Origin: JAEZBP01 sp963832725
GTDB taxonomy: Bacteria > Myxococcota_A > Polyangia > Polyangiales > Sandaracinaceae
NCBI GenBank assembly: GCA_963832725.1
Contig: CAWHVG010000002.1
Location: 1,597,684 to 1,661,683 of the forward strand
Direction of reading: 5' to 3'
DNA: 64,000 nucleotides
Part shown: in pieces, positions 45,420 through 57,400 of the stretch
Layout of the letters: the number at the start of each line of letters is the position of its first letter
Position numbering within the stretch: the first letter of the stretch is position 1
The notes under the pieces: model-generated
The model's database searches: none
What the model saw: only the letters and a program-made list of their open reading frames with translations
What the model was told of the DNA's origin: nothing
Made by a program: the position numbers and the translations under genes

Positions 45420-46445
45420 TCAGGCCAGGACGTCGTCGAGGGACTCGGCGGCGAGCACGCGCTCGACCCAGAGGTCGAGCTCTTCGATGGAAGCGCCCCG
45501 GATGCGATCGGCGACGTCGTCGGGCAGGGCGCCGAACTTGAGCTGGAGCAGCTTGGAGAGGACGTCGACGCGTGCCTTTGCCTCTCCCTTTGCCTCTCCC
45601 TCGGCGCGTCCCTTGGCCTCTCCCTCGGCGCGTCCCTTGGCTTCGCCTTGCGCGATGAGCTTGTCGTAGAGTGACATGGCGTTCTCCCGAACGGGCTCGC
45701 TGAGCTCGGCGAGCACTTCGTCGACGACGCCGCGGTCGTCGTCGCCGGTGACGATGGAAAGATAGCGGAAGATGGCGCCCAACGCCTCTGCCCCATTCTG
45801 GCTCGCGTGGACGTCGTCGAAGAGATCGCGGACGAGGCCGACGGTGCGCGCGAACTGTCCGGTGGCGGCGTTCTGCAACGCCCAGAGAGCCAGCGCGCCG
45901 AACGCGGGAAGCGCGCGCTCGCGGAGCTTCTCGGGGGCGAGCTGAGTGAGGTCGTCGAGGATGTACGTGAAGCGCGGGACGACCGCATCGGCAGCGTCCC
46001 CGAGGGTCTCCGCATCCACGTCGAAGAGCTCGGCGATGCTCCGCGGCGCGTTCCAGGGCCGAGCGCCGTGATAGACGACGAGCGGGATCACCAGCGGCAT
46101 CCGCTGCGCGTCGGGGTGCTCCCGCGTCCAGCGCTCGAGCGTGCGGGTCACGTACCTCCAGAGTCGCCAGACCATCCACGGGTCGGCCGTGCTCTGGTGC
46201 TCGACGAGCAGGTAGAAGAACGCCTCCCGCTCCTGCAGCCGCGCCGAGAACACGAGGTCGTTCTCGAGGGTGCGCAGCTCGGGGTCGACGTAGCTGCCGT
46301 CCGTGAGCTCCAGACTGCTCCAATCGACAGCCGCCACCAGCGCGGGCGGCAGCAGCGCTCGCAGGAGCCCCGCCGCGTTCTGCACCTGCTCGAACGCGAG
46401 GCGGAAGAGCGTGTCGTGCGGCGCGTTCAGGATCGACTCGGTCAC
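45420..46445 (-). CDS. Rpn family recombination-promoting nuclease/putative transposase
   Basis: A 341 aa member of the Rpn (Transposase_31, PD-(D/E)XK) family. The start NAPHDTLFRLAFEQVQNAAGLL, then LVFSARLQEREAFFYLLVEHQSTADPWMVWRLWRY with the catalytic-like E-H-Q, and IPLVVYHGARPWN are typical. The C-terminal part has Ala/Glu/Gly/Lys repeats (GEAKGRAEGEAKGRAEGEAK) then a DUF4351-like helical tail. Related proteins nick DNA and some act in phage defence. GTG 46445 with GAGAGG upstream is preferred. No terminal inverted repeats were seen, so it is not treated as an IS element. Confidence 0.85.
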   Translation of the reverse strand: MTESILNAPHDTLFRLAFEQVQNAAGLLRALLPPALVAAVDWSSLELTDGSYVDPELRTLENDLVFSARLQEREAFFYLLVEHQSTADPWMVWRLWRYVTRTLERWTREHPDAQRMPLVIPLVVYHGARPWNAPRSIAELFDVDAETLGDAADAVVPRFTYILDDLTQLAPEKLRERALPAFGALALWALQNAATGQFARTVGLVRDLFDDVHASQNGAEALGAIFRYLSIVTGDDDRGVVDEVLAELSEPVRENAMSLYDKLIAQGEAKGRAEGEAKGRAEGEAKGEAKARVDVLSKLLQLKFGALPDDVADRIRGASIEELDLWVERVLAAESLDDVLA

Positions 46446-46571
46446 GACGTGCGGCCTCTCATCGGTCCCCGATCGGACCAATGTTCCTGCAGACGCTGCG
46501 AGCTCGCGCGGACTGACGGAGCGTCCGGTGGGATGTCCGGGCGGGGCCGTGAACGACGACGTCGCGAACCC

Positions 46572-47258
46572 TCACCGGAGCTGCCGGAGCCAGCTCGCCT
46601 CGCCGCGCATCCCCGTCTCGATGGCCAGCTCCAAGAGGCGCTGGATCACCCCACAAGACTCGACCTCCCCGCACCGGTCGCGGATGTTCCTCAGGTGCTG
46701 ATCGACCGCCCGGGTCGAGATCCCGAGGCGCTCCGGCAGATCGTTCTGCGGCACCCCGAACGCCAACAGGCGCACGCACTCGTGCTGCCGCTTGGACAGC
46801 TTCCACCGCGCCGCAAAGACCGCAGCGAGAGCCCGTTGCGCATCTCGAACGCGGGCCCCCTCGCGCATTTGCCGGCGGATCGACCGCACCGCGAGATTGA
46901 GACCCTCGTGCAGCACGATGATCTTCGCCTCGAGCTCTCCGCCGACTCGCTCGAGCCGCGATGACCGTCTCATCCCGACGACGACTACGCTCGTTCGCGG
47001 CCACCGCTGTCGCCCCATTCTCGCGACGGCAGCCCCTCGCTCACCGCCGTCGTCTGCGCCGACCACGATGAGCGCCGGCGGCGCCTCCCGTCGAAGAAGC
47101 GACCGCACCTCTGCGTACTCGAGCACCAAGTCCACCGGCGTCTCATCCGCAGCCAGCTCCAGTGGTCCAACCAACGTGGGCTCGAGCCCGAACGCGAGCA
47201 GATAGGGACGACTCAGCTCCGGGAGCCCGTGCTCGCCGCTCTTTTCAGGCGTGGCCAT
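46572..47258 (-). CDS. Response-regulator-like LuxR-type transcription factor
   Basis: A 228 aa protein. The N-terminal ~130 residues resemble a receiver fold (PALIVVGADDGGERGAAVARMG) but lack the clear acidic pocket and phospho-Asp context, so phosphorylation is doubtful. The C-terminal ~65 residues are a LuxR-type HTH (LSKRQHECVRLLAFGVPQNDLPERLGISTRAVDQHLRNI). It probably regulates transcription. The start is the ATG at 47258 (MATPEKSGEHG). It lies next to another regulator-like gene on the same strand. Confidence 0.75.
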   Translation of the reverse strand: MATPEKSGEHGLPELSRPYLLAFGLEPTLVGPLELAADETPVDLVLEYAEVRSLLRREAPPALIVVGADDGGERGAAVARMGRQRWPRTSVVVVGMRRSSRLERVGGELEAKIIVLHEGLNLAVRSIRRQMREGARVRDAQRALAAVFAARWKLSKRQHECVRLLAFGVPQNDLPERLGISTRAVDQHLRNIRDRCGEVESCGVIQRLLELAIETGMRGEASWLRQLR

Positions 47259-47412
47259 GCAACCCCTCCGATGCCCCACTCATCGGACGAGGTGCCTGCG
47301 GGTTGCCTCCTCACGTCGCACGAGCCGCGCGCGAGCCAGCGGGCGTCGTCAGACCCGACGAGCCGCCATCCATCCAAGCGCTCCCCTCGCGGCCGGCCCC
47401 AACTCCCGGCGG

Positions 47413-48157
47413 CTACTTCCTTCGCGAGCTGGAGACGCTCAGCAGCTCTTCCATCTCCGCGATCGCGACGTCCTCGAGCCTGCGGACGAGCTCCGCCGGC
47501 GGATCGCCGATGGCGGTCAAGAGATGCTGCCCGAGGTCGACGAGCCGCGTCGTCCCCCACGCGTTGCACATGGTGCGGAATCCGCGCCTGCAGGCCCGAT
47601 TCGCCCACGTGGAACCGCGACTGCATCTCTCCTCGCGGCACCTGTCGGATGGCCCACGCAACGAAGGTCTCGAGCACGGCGGGGTCGAGCTCTCGCTCCT
47701 GTGCATACGCCAGGAGCCGGGCTGCGAACTGAAGCCGCGCGTCGAGCGCGGTCCGCATGAAGCCCCGGAGCTTCTCCACCGCGTGCTGCGGCGCCTCCTG
47801 CTTGAACATCGCCTCCCGCCCGAACGTCCGAGCATGACCCAGCGACATCGCCGACGCGGACCGCAGCGCACAGAGCACTGGCGGATGCGAGACGCGGGAT
47901 CGAATCAGTCCGAGCATCTCGTGGAGATCCGCTCGCTCCAGATCCATGTCGACGATCGCGCCGCACACGACGTCGTAGTGGTACAGAGCGCGCTTGACGG
48001 CGTCGACGTCTGCGCCGACCTCGAGCTGCAGCGCCGCCGGTCGGGCCTCCTCCGCGAGCGCGAGAACGACGGGATCGGCCGACAGCACGAAGAGGTCGAA
48101 CGAGATTCTCGGGAATCCCGCTGCCCGGAGTCTTGTTGCCGATCGCCGCCGTGCCAC
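47413..48157 (-). CDS. Receiver-like regulatory protein (single-base frameshift)
   Basis: The N-terminal part (ISFDLFVLSADPVVLALAEEARPAAL...GAIVDMDLERADLHEMLGLI) looks like a response-regulator receiver fold with an Asp in VDMDLE, followed by a C-terminal helical, possibly DNA-binding domain (VAWAIRQVPRGEMQSRFHVGE). At about 47580 an extra base breaks the frame; removing it gives RIRTMCNAWGTTRLVDLGQHLLTAIGD through to SSSRRK. The corrected protein is about 248 aa. GTG 48157 is a tentative start. Adjacent and co-oriented with the LuxR-like gene; a functional pair is possible. Confidence 0.6.
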
Positions 48158-48529
48158 CGCAGGCGAGGATACCAGACGGGGACAGGTTGCACATTGCCCT
48201 TCCGGGAGAGCAAGCAACCTTGTCACCTGCGAGGAAACCCCAGGCGGCCCGCGCCGTCGCCGCGTCGCCCCTGATACATGCGCTCCGGTTTTCCTACACC
48301 GACCCGTAGGAATTTGGTCCGATGCGCCTGATCTCACAATGATTTCAACAAGCGGAGAAGATCGCGCGGAGTGCAGGATTCTGTAGTTCTTCGCACCCGT
48401 CGCACACGGCAGAGTGGCCCCAACCGGAGACCTGCCGTGGCGAGTTCCAGACCCCACACACGTATCGGAGCCGGATGCCGTCACGACCGACCAGGCGGCG
48501 GCCGAACGGCTTGCGATCTCCGCTGGTGC
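48158..48529. other. Intergenic region (372 bp), presumed promoter of the surface-protein operon
   Basis: Between the leftward regulator-like gene and the rightward protease gene that begins the long secreted operon. It is less GC-rich than flanking DNA around 48280-48390 (e.g. CACAATGATTTCAAC). No gene or clear hairpin recognised. Confidence 0.45.
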
Positions 48530-49627
48530 ATGAGCACTCCGCTCTGCTGGGCTGGAATCGTCTCCACGCTTGTCTGGCTCGTCGCGCCCAAGGCGAGCGC
48601 GTACCGCACGCTGCAGGATCAGGAGGGAACCACCGACCCGATCGTATGGACGACCGCCCCAAGTGTGTATCTCGAGGCGTCTTCCGAGGTCCCCACTGCC
48701 ATGCAGACGCTGTTTGCCACCGAGCTTCGGGCGGCAATCGACACGTGGAACGCAGTCTCCTGCGTCGGTCGAGTACTGAGTTCATCCACAGACGCAGCGG
48801 CGCCCGTTCACGTTCGACTCACATCGGACTGGGCCGCCCACGGCCTCGACCAGGACGCAGCAGCGACCACGGATGTCGCCCTCGCGGATCAACCGGACGG
48901 GTCCGTCTCGATCACCGGCGCCACGACCTACGTGAACCTTTCGTTCACCTGGGGCCCGCACCCGCAAGACGGCGACCAGATTCGCGACATCCGGGCGGCC
49001 CTGACCCACGAGCTCGGTCACGTGCTGGGCCTGCTCCATCCATGCGAGCCGAGTGTTCCAACGCTTCAGTGCCAGGGCTCCGACCGAGCCAGCACGATGT
49101 ACCCCGTCTACCAGGGCTCCTCCCAATGCACTCTCGGGTCGGACGACGAGGCTGCACTCTGCTCGCTCTACGGCGGACCAGCGAGCCGCACCGCGTCGGA
49201 CGGCGGGATCAGCACCTGCAGCGCCGACGCGGATTGTGGCGTTGGTGAGCGTTGCAGCGCTGGCAGCTGCGTGGCCGATTTCCGCTATGGCTCCCCGTGC
49301 GGCGCAGGGTCGGACTGTCCTACTGGTGTTTGCGTCGCCCTCACCGCATCGGCTGGCGTGTGCTCATTGGTCTGCAGTAGCGACGCCGAGTGTCCCGCGC
49401 AGACGTTCTGCGACCACGTGAGCGGCGGACGCGCCACCGACAAGGTGTGTGCGCCCCAATCCTTTGAGCAGGGCAGCTGCGCCATCGCGCACGGTCGCGC
49501 GAGCGACCCGCCCGGTCTGCCGTTGCTCTTGGCGGTCGTGGCAGCGCGGTGGTTGGGTGCGGGCAGACGAGCACAGCGCGCTCGACAGTGGAGCGCTGCG
49601 CGCGCGTTGAAGAGAGGACCGACATGA
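48530..49627 (+). CDS. Matrixin-like zinc metalloprotease with MYXO-CTERM-like tail
   Basis: A 365 aa secreted protease: signal peptide to about residue 24 (VSTLVWLVAPKASA), then a metzincin-like domain with ALTHELGHVLGLLHPCE (HExxHxxGxxH zinc site) and a Met-turn candidate ASTMYPV. Residues ~220-320 are Cys-rich EGF/follistatin-like (CSADADCGVGERC, CPTGVCV). The C-terminus, GLPLLLAVVAARWLGAGRRAQRAR, is a Gly-hydrophobic-Arg sorting tail like MYXO-CTERM, though the usual preceding Cys is not obvious. It overlaps the next start by 4 bp, so it opens the five-gene operon. Confidence 0.82.
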   Translation: MSTPLCWAGIVSTLVWLVAPKASAYRTLQDQEGTTDPIVWTTAPSVYLEASSEVPTAMQTLFATELRAAIDTWNAVSCVGRVLSSSTDAAAPVHVRLTSDWAAHGLDQDAAATTDVALADQPDGSVSITGATTYVNLSFTWGPHPQDGDQIRDIRAALTHELGHVLGLLHPCEPSVPTLQCQGSDRASTMYPVYQGSSQCTLGSDDEAALCSLYGGPASRTASDGGISTCSADADCGVGERCSAGSCVADFRYGSPCGAGSDCPTGVCVALTASAGVCSLVCSSDAECPAQTFCDHVSGGRATDKVCAPQSFEQGSCAIAHGRASDPPGLPLLLAVVAARWLGAGRRAQRARQWSAARALKRGPT

Positions 49628-51478
49628 CCGATCCGATGCCAACGGCGCGCCTCTGCTTCGCCCTCGTGCTAGCCGCCGCCGTCGTGGCCGTGGCCTGCGA
49701 CGGAAGTCACACCCCATCCGACTCGGGGACCGGGTCTGATTCAGGACCGATGCCCGCCATGGACTCGGGCCCGGCTACCTCAACCGACGCCGCCGGAACA
49801 CCGGACGCGTCACCGCGCGACGCTGGAGCCAGAACGTCCGACTCCGGTTCCGCCCTGCAGGTGGCGTTTACGGGTCCTCCCGTGGCCGTTACCCATGTCC
49901 GAGGATCCGTCACGCTTCAACTCGTGGTGCTCGGGGGCGTCCCAGACCAGCTCGAGCTCTGGAAGGACGGAAGTATCCTCGCCGTCCTGACGCCGCCTTA
50001 CAGCTATACCTGGGATACAGATCTGGAAACCGAGGGAGAACACAATCTCGAAGCGCGCGCGGTCGTCGGGGGAAGCACGGCCGCCAGCAGCGACAGGTCG
50101 TTCACGGTCGACCGCACACCTCCCACGATCACCAGCCGCAGCCCCGCACCAGATTCGGCCGCTGCGCTCGCCACACCGCTCCGCGTCGAGTTCTCGGAGC
50201 CAATGTCGGCAGCGAGTCTCGCCGGAGCGCTTACGGTCGACGTCGCGTCTGGCCCCCTCGCCGTCACGTTGTCAGAACCGGACCCCAACGTGCTCAGCGC
50301 ACAAGTTACCGACGCGCTGTCAACCCTGCCAGCGACAGCCATGGCGACGGTGCGCGGCACGGTGACCGACCTCGCCGGAAACCCGCTGGGCGCAGACTCG
50401 ACCTGGTCTTTCACCTACCCTGCGTGGGCGCCTCGGACTGGCTCTGGTGTCGGAACCACGCCCACACTACTCGACGCCACTCTTGCGGCGGACGGAACCG
50501 TTTGGCTCCTCTACGGCGAAAGCGGTCCGGACGTACGGGTGGCGAAGTACGACGCTACGGGCTGGCATGACATCCCGTCGCCGCGAACTGGTGCGCGGAT
50601 CATCCGCGAGGGGCGCGTCCGAATCCGCTCGTCTGGCGGCGTCGTGGTCATGTGGTCCGGCGACGCCGACACGACCACAGTCGAACTGCGGGTCAGCGAA
50701 TGGGACGGCACCGCGTGGACCGAGTATCCCGCGCCTCTTCGGAGCAGTGAATCCTCGGCCAGCGGAGTCGACATGGAAGTCGATGCTGGCGACAACGTCG
50801 TGATCTCCGAGTCGAATCGGCCTCGACTATCCGGTCCAGCGCTACGACGGCACATGGACCCTGGTCGCAACCACGCTGTCGGCCACCAACACAATCGATG
50901 CGAGGACCACCGACCTCTTTCTCGGGCCCGACGGGCTCTATCTCTCCTACGTCAGCAACTACACTTGCTACGTAGTGCGCGAGGCAGCTGGTTCTTGGGC
51001 ATCGCTGGGCGCGCTCTACACGGGCACCTCGTCGACGCGAGCGTGCGCTGGTGCTCGGCTCGCTCGCGTTCCCGGCGCATCGTCTTCTGACTTCACACTC
51101 TTCGCTCTCTATGCGCAGCACGGCTCCGGTGCCTCACAAGCTAACATCTCCTACTCGACCGCCGGAGCTCCCTGGCACGCCGTCTGGTCCGTCTTCTCTC
51201 TACCACCCCTCCCGCAAAGTTGGCCCGATGTCACCGAGACCGACGCTGGATGGCTGGCGGTCGGCAACGGGTATCCGGGCTCAACCGGATCACGCCTGAT
51301 CGACCAATCATACGCCGCGATAGGCCCCGATACCGCCAACGTCGTTCGCATTTTAAACGGCACCTACGGCCCCATCGCTGTTACAAATACCGCGGCAATT
51401 CGACCGCAACTGATAGCTCGACCATTCCTACAATGCGTACCGAAAGCGGACGGCGTCAAGCAGAGGCTCATGCAATGA
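49624..51478 (+). CDS. Ig-like (Big_5/SbsA-type) lipoprotein (single-base frameshift)
   Basis: A lipoprotein of about 617 aa after correction: lipobox VAVAC (Cys25), then a Ser/Asp/Gly-rich linker. An Ig-like segment follows (VTHVRGSVTLQLVVLGG...YSYTWDTDLETEGEHNL), then an SbsA/Big_5 domain (PTITSRSPAPDSAAALATPLRVEFSEPMS). The C-terminal half resembles a beta-propeller (VWLLYGESGPDVRVAKYDATGWHDI). One extra C at 50821-50822 breaks it: removing it restores NR-LDYPVQRYDGTWTL and the frame to 51478. Start and stop both overlap neighbours (49624 and 51475), so it is co-translated. Surface-exposed structural role is inferred. Confidence 0.8.
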
Positions 51479-54400
51479 ACGACCGCAGTAGAATCACCAT
51501 GTTGCGCACCACGCGCTACCTGTTCCTCTCGGTCCTCACCCTCGTGGCCTGCGGCCCGAGTGACGTGAGTCTCCTCAAGGATGAGCCGGCGCCGACCAGC
51601 GAGCGCCTTCGCCGCATGGACATCATCGTCCAGACGAATGGTGGAACCGGTGCGACCCCCGACTGGTCCCTCGATCAGACCATCACCACCGTCGAAGCGC
51701 TATCGCCGTCCGTCGAGGAGCACTGCAGGTACACCGTCTCGCAGACACCAGCTTTTAGCGATTGTAACTACTATGACTCAACATCCTGCGTCAACGCCAC
51801 ATGTCAAGCGTATCTCTGGATGTGTGCTGCGCTCACCTTCCGCGAGCTCGCAGAGGGAGCCGGCGATGTCGAGCTCCTACTCAACTCCGCCAGCGGCAAT
51901 CTCATCGCTGGCGATCCGGGTCTCCGCCTGCACCCCCAGGACGTCGAATCTCGCGTGGGTTTCTGGCAGGCGTCGATGTTCAACTCTTTTCAAACAGTCA
52001 CCAGCATCAAGACGGCGCTATTTTCCTCGTGCAACGCTGCGGACCTCTCCGCACCGTTCGACAGCGCGGCAAAGGCAACGCTCTCGATCAAAGTACGGGT
52101 GAGCTCCTCGCATCCACGCTCGCCGAGGCCCTAGACGCGAACCAGCGCGCTTCCACGCAGGGCGCCCGGGCCGCACTGGGCGTCGCGGACCGGGATCGGA
52201 TCGCCATCACCGATTTGGGAGAGGCGGCGCGAGTCAGCTGGTTCGACGACAACCTCTCCCGCCTTGTCGCAACCCAGATGCAGGTCGGCGGCCTGCGAAT
52301 CCGACGACCATGAGCAACATCACCGATCGCTCACGCGGGCACCTATCTGCCCGACCAAGACTCCAGCGACTTCCGTCAATCCATCGCGGAGACCGGAATC
52401 GGTGCCTTGACGCCCTGCACGGGAGAGTGCGCGGATGCGTTGGCCACGCTTCGGTACAGTGGCGCCGCCTTCGACAAGATCATCGACTTGACCGCCACGT
52501 CGCTCGATACGCTAGTGTGGAGCCACATCAAACCCGGTCTCGAAGCACGCGTCGGACAGGGATCTACGACTTCGGCACTGGCGAGACCGGCGCCGGAGAC
52601 CAACTGGCCTCGAGTATTCACGTCTCCACCGCCGCCCTCCTGCACGCGCGTGAATGGATGGCGCACGAAGCGGAGGTCTTCGCCCGGCCGACCGGGATAT
52701 CCGCCTCCCCCCCCCCCCCTGCCGCCCAACAGTGATGGCTCACCCGGGACCACTACTGTTACGTTCGACGCGACCACGATGGCGCAGCCACGCCAGCCCC
52801 CGCCCATGCACTTTCAGACGGCTGCGCGAGGATCGAGCCTGTGGAGCATCACCACCACGCTGCCCAAGAACACCAATGTAGACGATTCGCCGCTCACTAC
52901 TGTCGAGCGCCCGGAGGCGTCATATGTTCTTGCCTATTCAAACGCCGTCGCACGAGAGGCGCTCGCTCGCGGGCCCAATAGCGGCCTCAGCGACCAAGCC
53001 CAGGGCGTGCTCGCCTCCATTGTTCAGAGGGTTAGTGCGCTTGGCGCCATGGAAGCCGAACTGTGCATCCATCCAGACGACATCAATTTCCGGAAATAAG
53101 CTTCGAATCCGGGTCTTTGGGCCGACCGCAGCGCCCGCAGCAAATGAGTTTTTGCTCGTGAGCGGGACAACGCAACTTACGTGCGCAGTCGATGGGGCCG
53201 TGGAAGGGACTCCATGCACGCTCTCAGGCACCGCCCCCACGACTCCATGGGCTACAGTAACCGGGCTTGGCTCTGGACGCCAGAGTCGACTGCACGCCGT
53301 CGAGTGGGTGATCGATACCCCAACCACTGGACCGTATCTTTACCTAGTACATTTGCGGCCGGGGATGACTGGTGGCGCCGGAGCATACGAAGATATAGCC
53401 GGCATTGCGACCCCGGTGCCCAGCAGTCTTGCTGCTGGCGAATGTACATCTATTCCCTATGACCCGATCTCTCACGATGGCGCGTCGAAGACAACTGAAA
53501 CCGACGAGCAAACTGCCGCGCCGCGTTCGACGTGCGGCGGCATCGAGTTCAATGCACCGATCCCCCTCGAAGATGAGATCATCGACAACGGTGACCCCTA
53601 CGAGAACTCGTGGAAGCATCACCTCGATGTTGCTGCGGCGGCCGCAGCCTACGCGGACACGCTCGGACAGAATCTCATCGAATCCGGTCTAAACATGGAT
53701 CGCCGCGCCGAGACGGCAATCGACACGATCCAGAACACGTGTGGTGTAGCTATCAACGTAGACGAGCTATTCAACGACGATGGCTCTCTCGGTAGCCTCG
53801 TCCAGTCGGGGGCGACATGCGACGAGTCGTCCGATGGCTCCGGCTGCGACGCTTCCTCGGGATACGAGTGCGTCGGAACGATCTGCGTCAAGTCAACTCT
53901 CTTCGGCGGGGCGGATAGTGCGCAGCGTCGTCAAATCATGGAGTGTCTCGGCCTCAATCCGACCACAGGGGCACCCTCGATAGTGGCCCGCGTCGGCCTC
54001 GGCAACACTCATCTTTGTGCTTGGTATGAGAATAATGATCCAGGTCTCCTCTGCCGAGACTCGTCGCTACACCAGCCGTGCCCGTATCCAGCGCCCGATA
54101 CAGATGTCTGCGCGTCTCCTCCTCACACAGGTACACAGACTCAAATACTTATCGATGGCCAACCTGCGACAAATAGTGCTCTGCTCGGTCTGCTTTCCTC
54201 CGATCTCCAGATGGAAATCCAACTGGTCTCTCGCCCGGTGCAGAGCACCATCTTCGCCCGACGCAGCCGGACCCAACTACGGGCCTGCATGGGCAATGCA
54301 ACGCGTTCTTCAACCTGCGCCGGGGATACGGTGACCGGGACACTCTACTCCACGACCTAAGGACCGGCTTTTTTGGGTATGAAAATGTGCGCTATTGGGC

Positions 54401-57400
54401 GCAACGGATCGGATGGAATGCGAATGTCCACGATTGCAGTGAAATCACGCTGGATGGGGCGCCGTGGACGGATCCGGGAACGGGAGAGTTGAAGGGCATT
54501 ACTTGCTTTCCATTCAAGGGTATAGGCCGCGACTATGGTATTCCAGGGGCCACCGCTGGAGGCGCGGCAGCGTGGAGTAGTGGTGTGAACTGGCCCTGCG
54601 GAAACACAGGTGATAGCTCAAGCGCACCGAGCCTCTTTTTGGCGTCCATTGATTGTACTGCAGCACCGTTTCGCGCCGAAATGAACGAGCGCATGGGTCG
54701 AGCGGTAGCTACGCTCGCAACTCTCGCTGGCGTGGGATTGGCAAATCTGCGCATGCCAGCATACTACGATGGAGTCTCGGTCTACCGAAATTCCATCGCC
54801 CGCTGGGATAGACTTGAGGACTGGAACTCGGAACACTGGCTCGTCGCTGGTTCCGCTCAGTATGGTGCTGATTCGAGTGATACGGTGTCGGGGTGGATCG
54901 TTGCGCCTGATGGAGACGTTTCGGCAGGCACGACATTGTGGGAAGCTGTGTCTGCGAATCGCTATTTTCAAAAGGCCGGGTCGATCCCTGAAACTGTTCC
55001 CGTCAGTGCCTCGCAACCGATGGGGTTCGTGAATTGTGGCGCTCGCTACGCGGATGATGAGGCCAATAGAGCGCGTCAAATTGCTCGGACGCTGTGGGCG
55101 GGTATGGAAGCTTATAGGTTCGATGATAGTGGGCCGCCGGCGGGCACTGAACCATTCTTTTCATCGGTCGTTGTTGTGGGGGACATAGGAGGCCTTGAGA
55201 GGGGCGTTGGGGATGTTCCGGATCGAGCCAACGTGGTATTGCGCTCGATCCTTCGTCGATCTGATTGGACACCCCTCGCATATTTGGCTCCTACGTCGTA
55301 TTTTTCCTGGCTCGGAGGGCTGTATGAGGCGCCCTCTCACAACATCGTAAGCAGGGCGCATCCAAATGACGCGGCAATCTTCTTTGACGACAGCTTGGGG
55401 TATACTAGATACGCTATCACGCGTGAAGAGATTCTCGACGCGGTAGAGCTTCTCTGTGCTGTGGCTGACTCTGTACCGTCTGCCGATGCGACACCATCGG
55501 TTCCGTCGCGCCCATACATTGCGAGTATGGGGGACGTTGGGTCGGTCGAACAGTACGCGCAGCGTGTCGCTGACAATGTCGATGCTGTCGCGCAGCGTCA
55601 GGTTGTGCAGGACGTGCCGACCCGAGTAGTGGATCAAATCCTGGGAACCAGCACGGCCCAGGAAACCTCGGCTGGCAGTTCTGCCGACAATATTTATCGG
55701 TTGCGTGAGGCGTTGCGGGCGCAAGCGCAGGCGCCGCAAGACATTGCAGCGGCTCTCCGCGATATCGGCACCCAAATCGATGTCATGCGACGCCAGCACG
55801 AGATATTTGATGCGCAACGCGCGACGGAGTTCCTTCGCCTGGCTATCTCTGTTCTCGGCGACGTGAACACGTGTCTTATGGCCCAGGGAGATGCAGGGAT
55901 TGCGGGTGTCGGCACAGTAGGCGCAACCTGCACCGTCGCGGCAACCATGTCGGCGCTGCGTGCCAAAGTGACAGACCTGGCGGTGGGTGTTCTGGAGCAG
56001 CAGCAGCGCATCGAATTTGATCGGTTTCGGAAGGCTGTGTTGGCCGACTTTGACGGGGTCCAAACAGGATTGAGGACCCTGGTCAACAATGCTGATGAGG
56101 TGAGGAGGCTTTTGAGTGAGCTGCGGACGAATCGTCTGCAGGCACAATCGGCGCTGGCGCAAGCGCTCTTTGCGGACTCGGATCAGGCCGGGCGACACTA
56201 TCCCGTCAACACCGCGATGCGGCGTGTCTACGATATCAATCTCCAGCGGTATTCGGACGCCCATCGCGCGGCGGTCCGCACTGCGGCGGTTGCGCGCATG
56301 GCCGTTCAACAACGTTTCGGCGTGGACCTCGATCAACAGACGTGCACGCAGTTGGTCGACGCGCCTTCCACTTGGGCCTCGGATATTTGCAATGCGTCGG
56401 GCGTGAACTACGGGGCGATTCGCGATCCGAGTGTTGAGATTGGGCCGGACGCGATTCGGCAGATGTTCGTGGGTGACTATGTCGAGCGTCTGTCGCACTA
56501 CGTGGAGAGCTACCGCTTCGATTATCCCTACACAAGCTCCGAGGATCTCATGATCTTGAGCCTCAAAGATGACGTTGTCGCCGGTCGGTCGAGTTGCAGT
56601 CAGGCGTCACCAAACCTCTTGGGGGCCGCCAACGATCTTACGCAGACACTGATGCCTCTCGAGGGCGGTAGGCTGGATCCGACGACCCCCGCCTGGCAGG
56701 TCGTGAAATGCCCTGTGCCACCGGTCAACGGTCACTGTCTGACCGTGAGTACGGTTGATGGACCGCGCTACAGCACTGCGACGGCGGGGGACACGCCCCC
56801 GGTTCCCGGCCGCATCGACGGCGCGCCGCCGCGTGGGTTCGAGGTCGTATTCGACAGTGGTTCGCCTAGCAGTACGGACTACCCGCCGACTGATGACCCG
56901 GCTTTGGTTCCAGCGCTGGTTCAGTCGATAACTCTGGAGCCGGGGGTGTACCGCTTCTCATGGTACGAGAGAGTCCTCGCGAACCCGCTGCCCGTCGTAG
57001 ATGCGCGGCTGAATAGTGTTCCGAGCGACGCGACGGTATATGCCGCAACAGAGCGCACGATGGACGACAGTTGGACGCGTAAGTTCATGTTTTTTGAGGT
57101 TACCGCCAACCCGGACGGGAGTTATCCGACCTACGATGTTGGTGTCTTCCCCGGGACCACAGGCGGTACGCCGACGGAGATGTCGATACGGGTGGCCGGA
57201 TTACAGCTCGAGACCGTAACCGGAACCAGCGCGGCTGACCACTGGTCCTCGGGGAGCAGCAACGTGACGGCGGCCGATGGTCCAGGGTTGTTCATCGCGA
57301 GCACCGCACCCGGCTGGGCGACGTTCGATGACTGCCCGATCACCGACCCGCCGCACTTCAGGAACGCGTGGACCTATGACTGCGCGTCGCTCTGCTCTGG

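Noticed and set aside
45420..46445. Insertion sequence
   Set aside because: Rpn proteins are called putative transposases by name only; no terminal inverted repeats or target duplication are visible.
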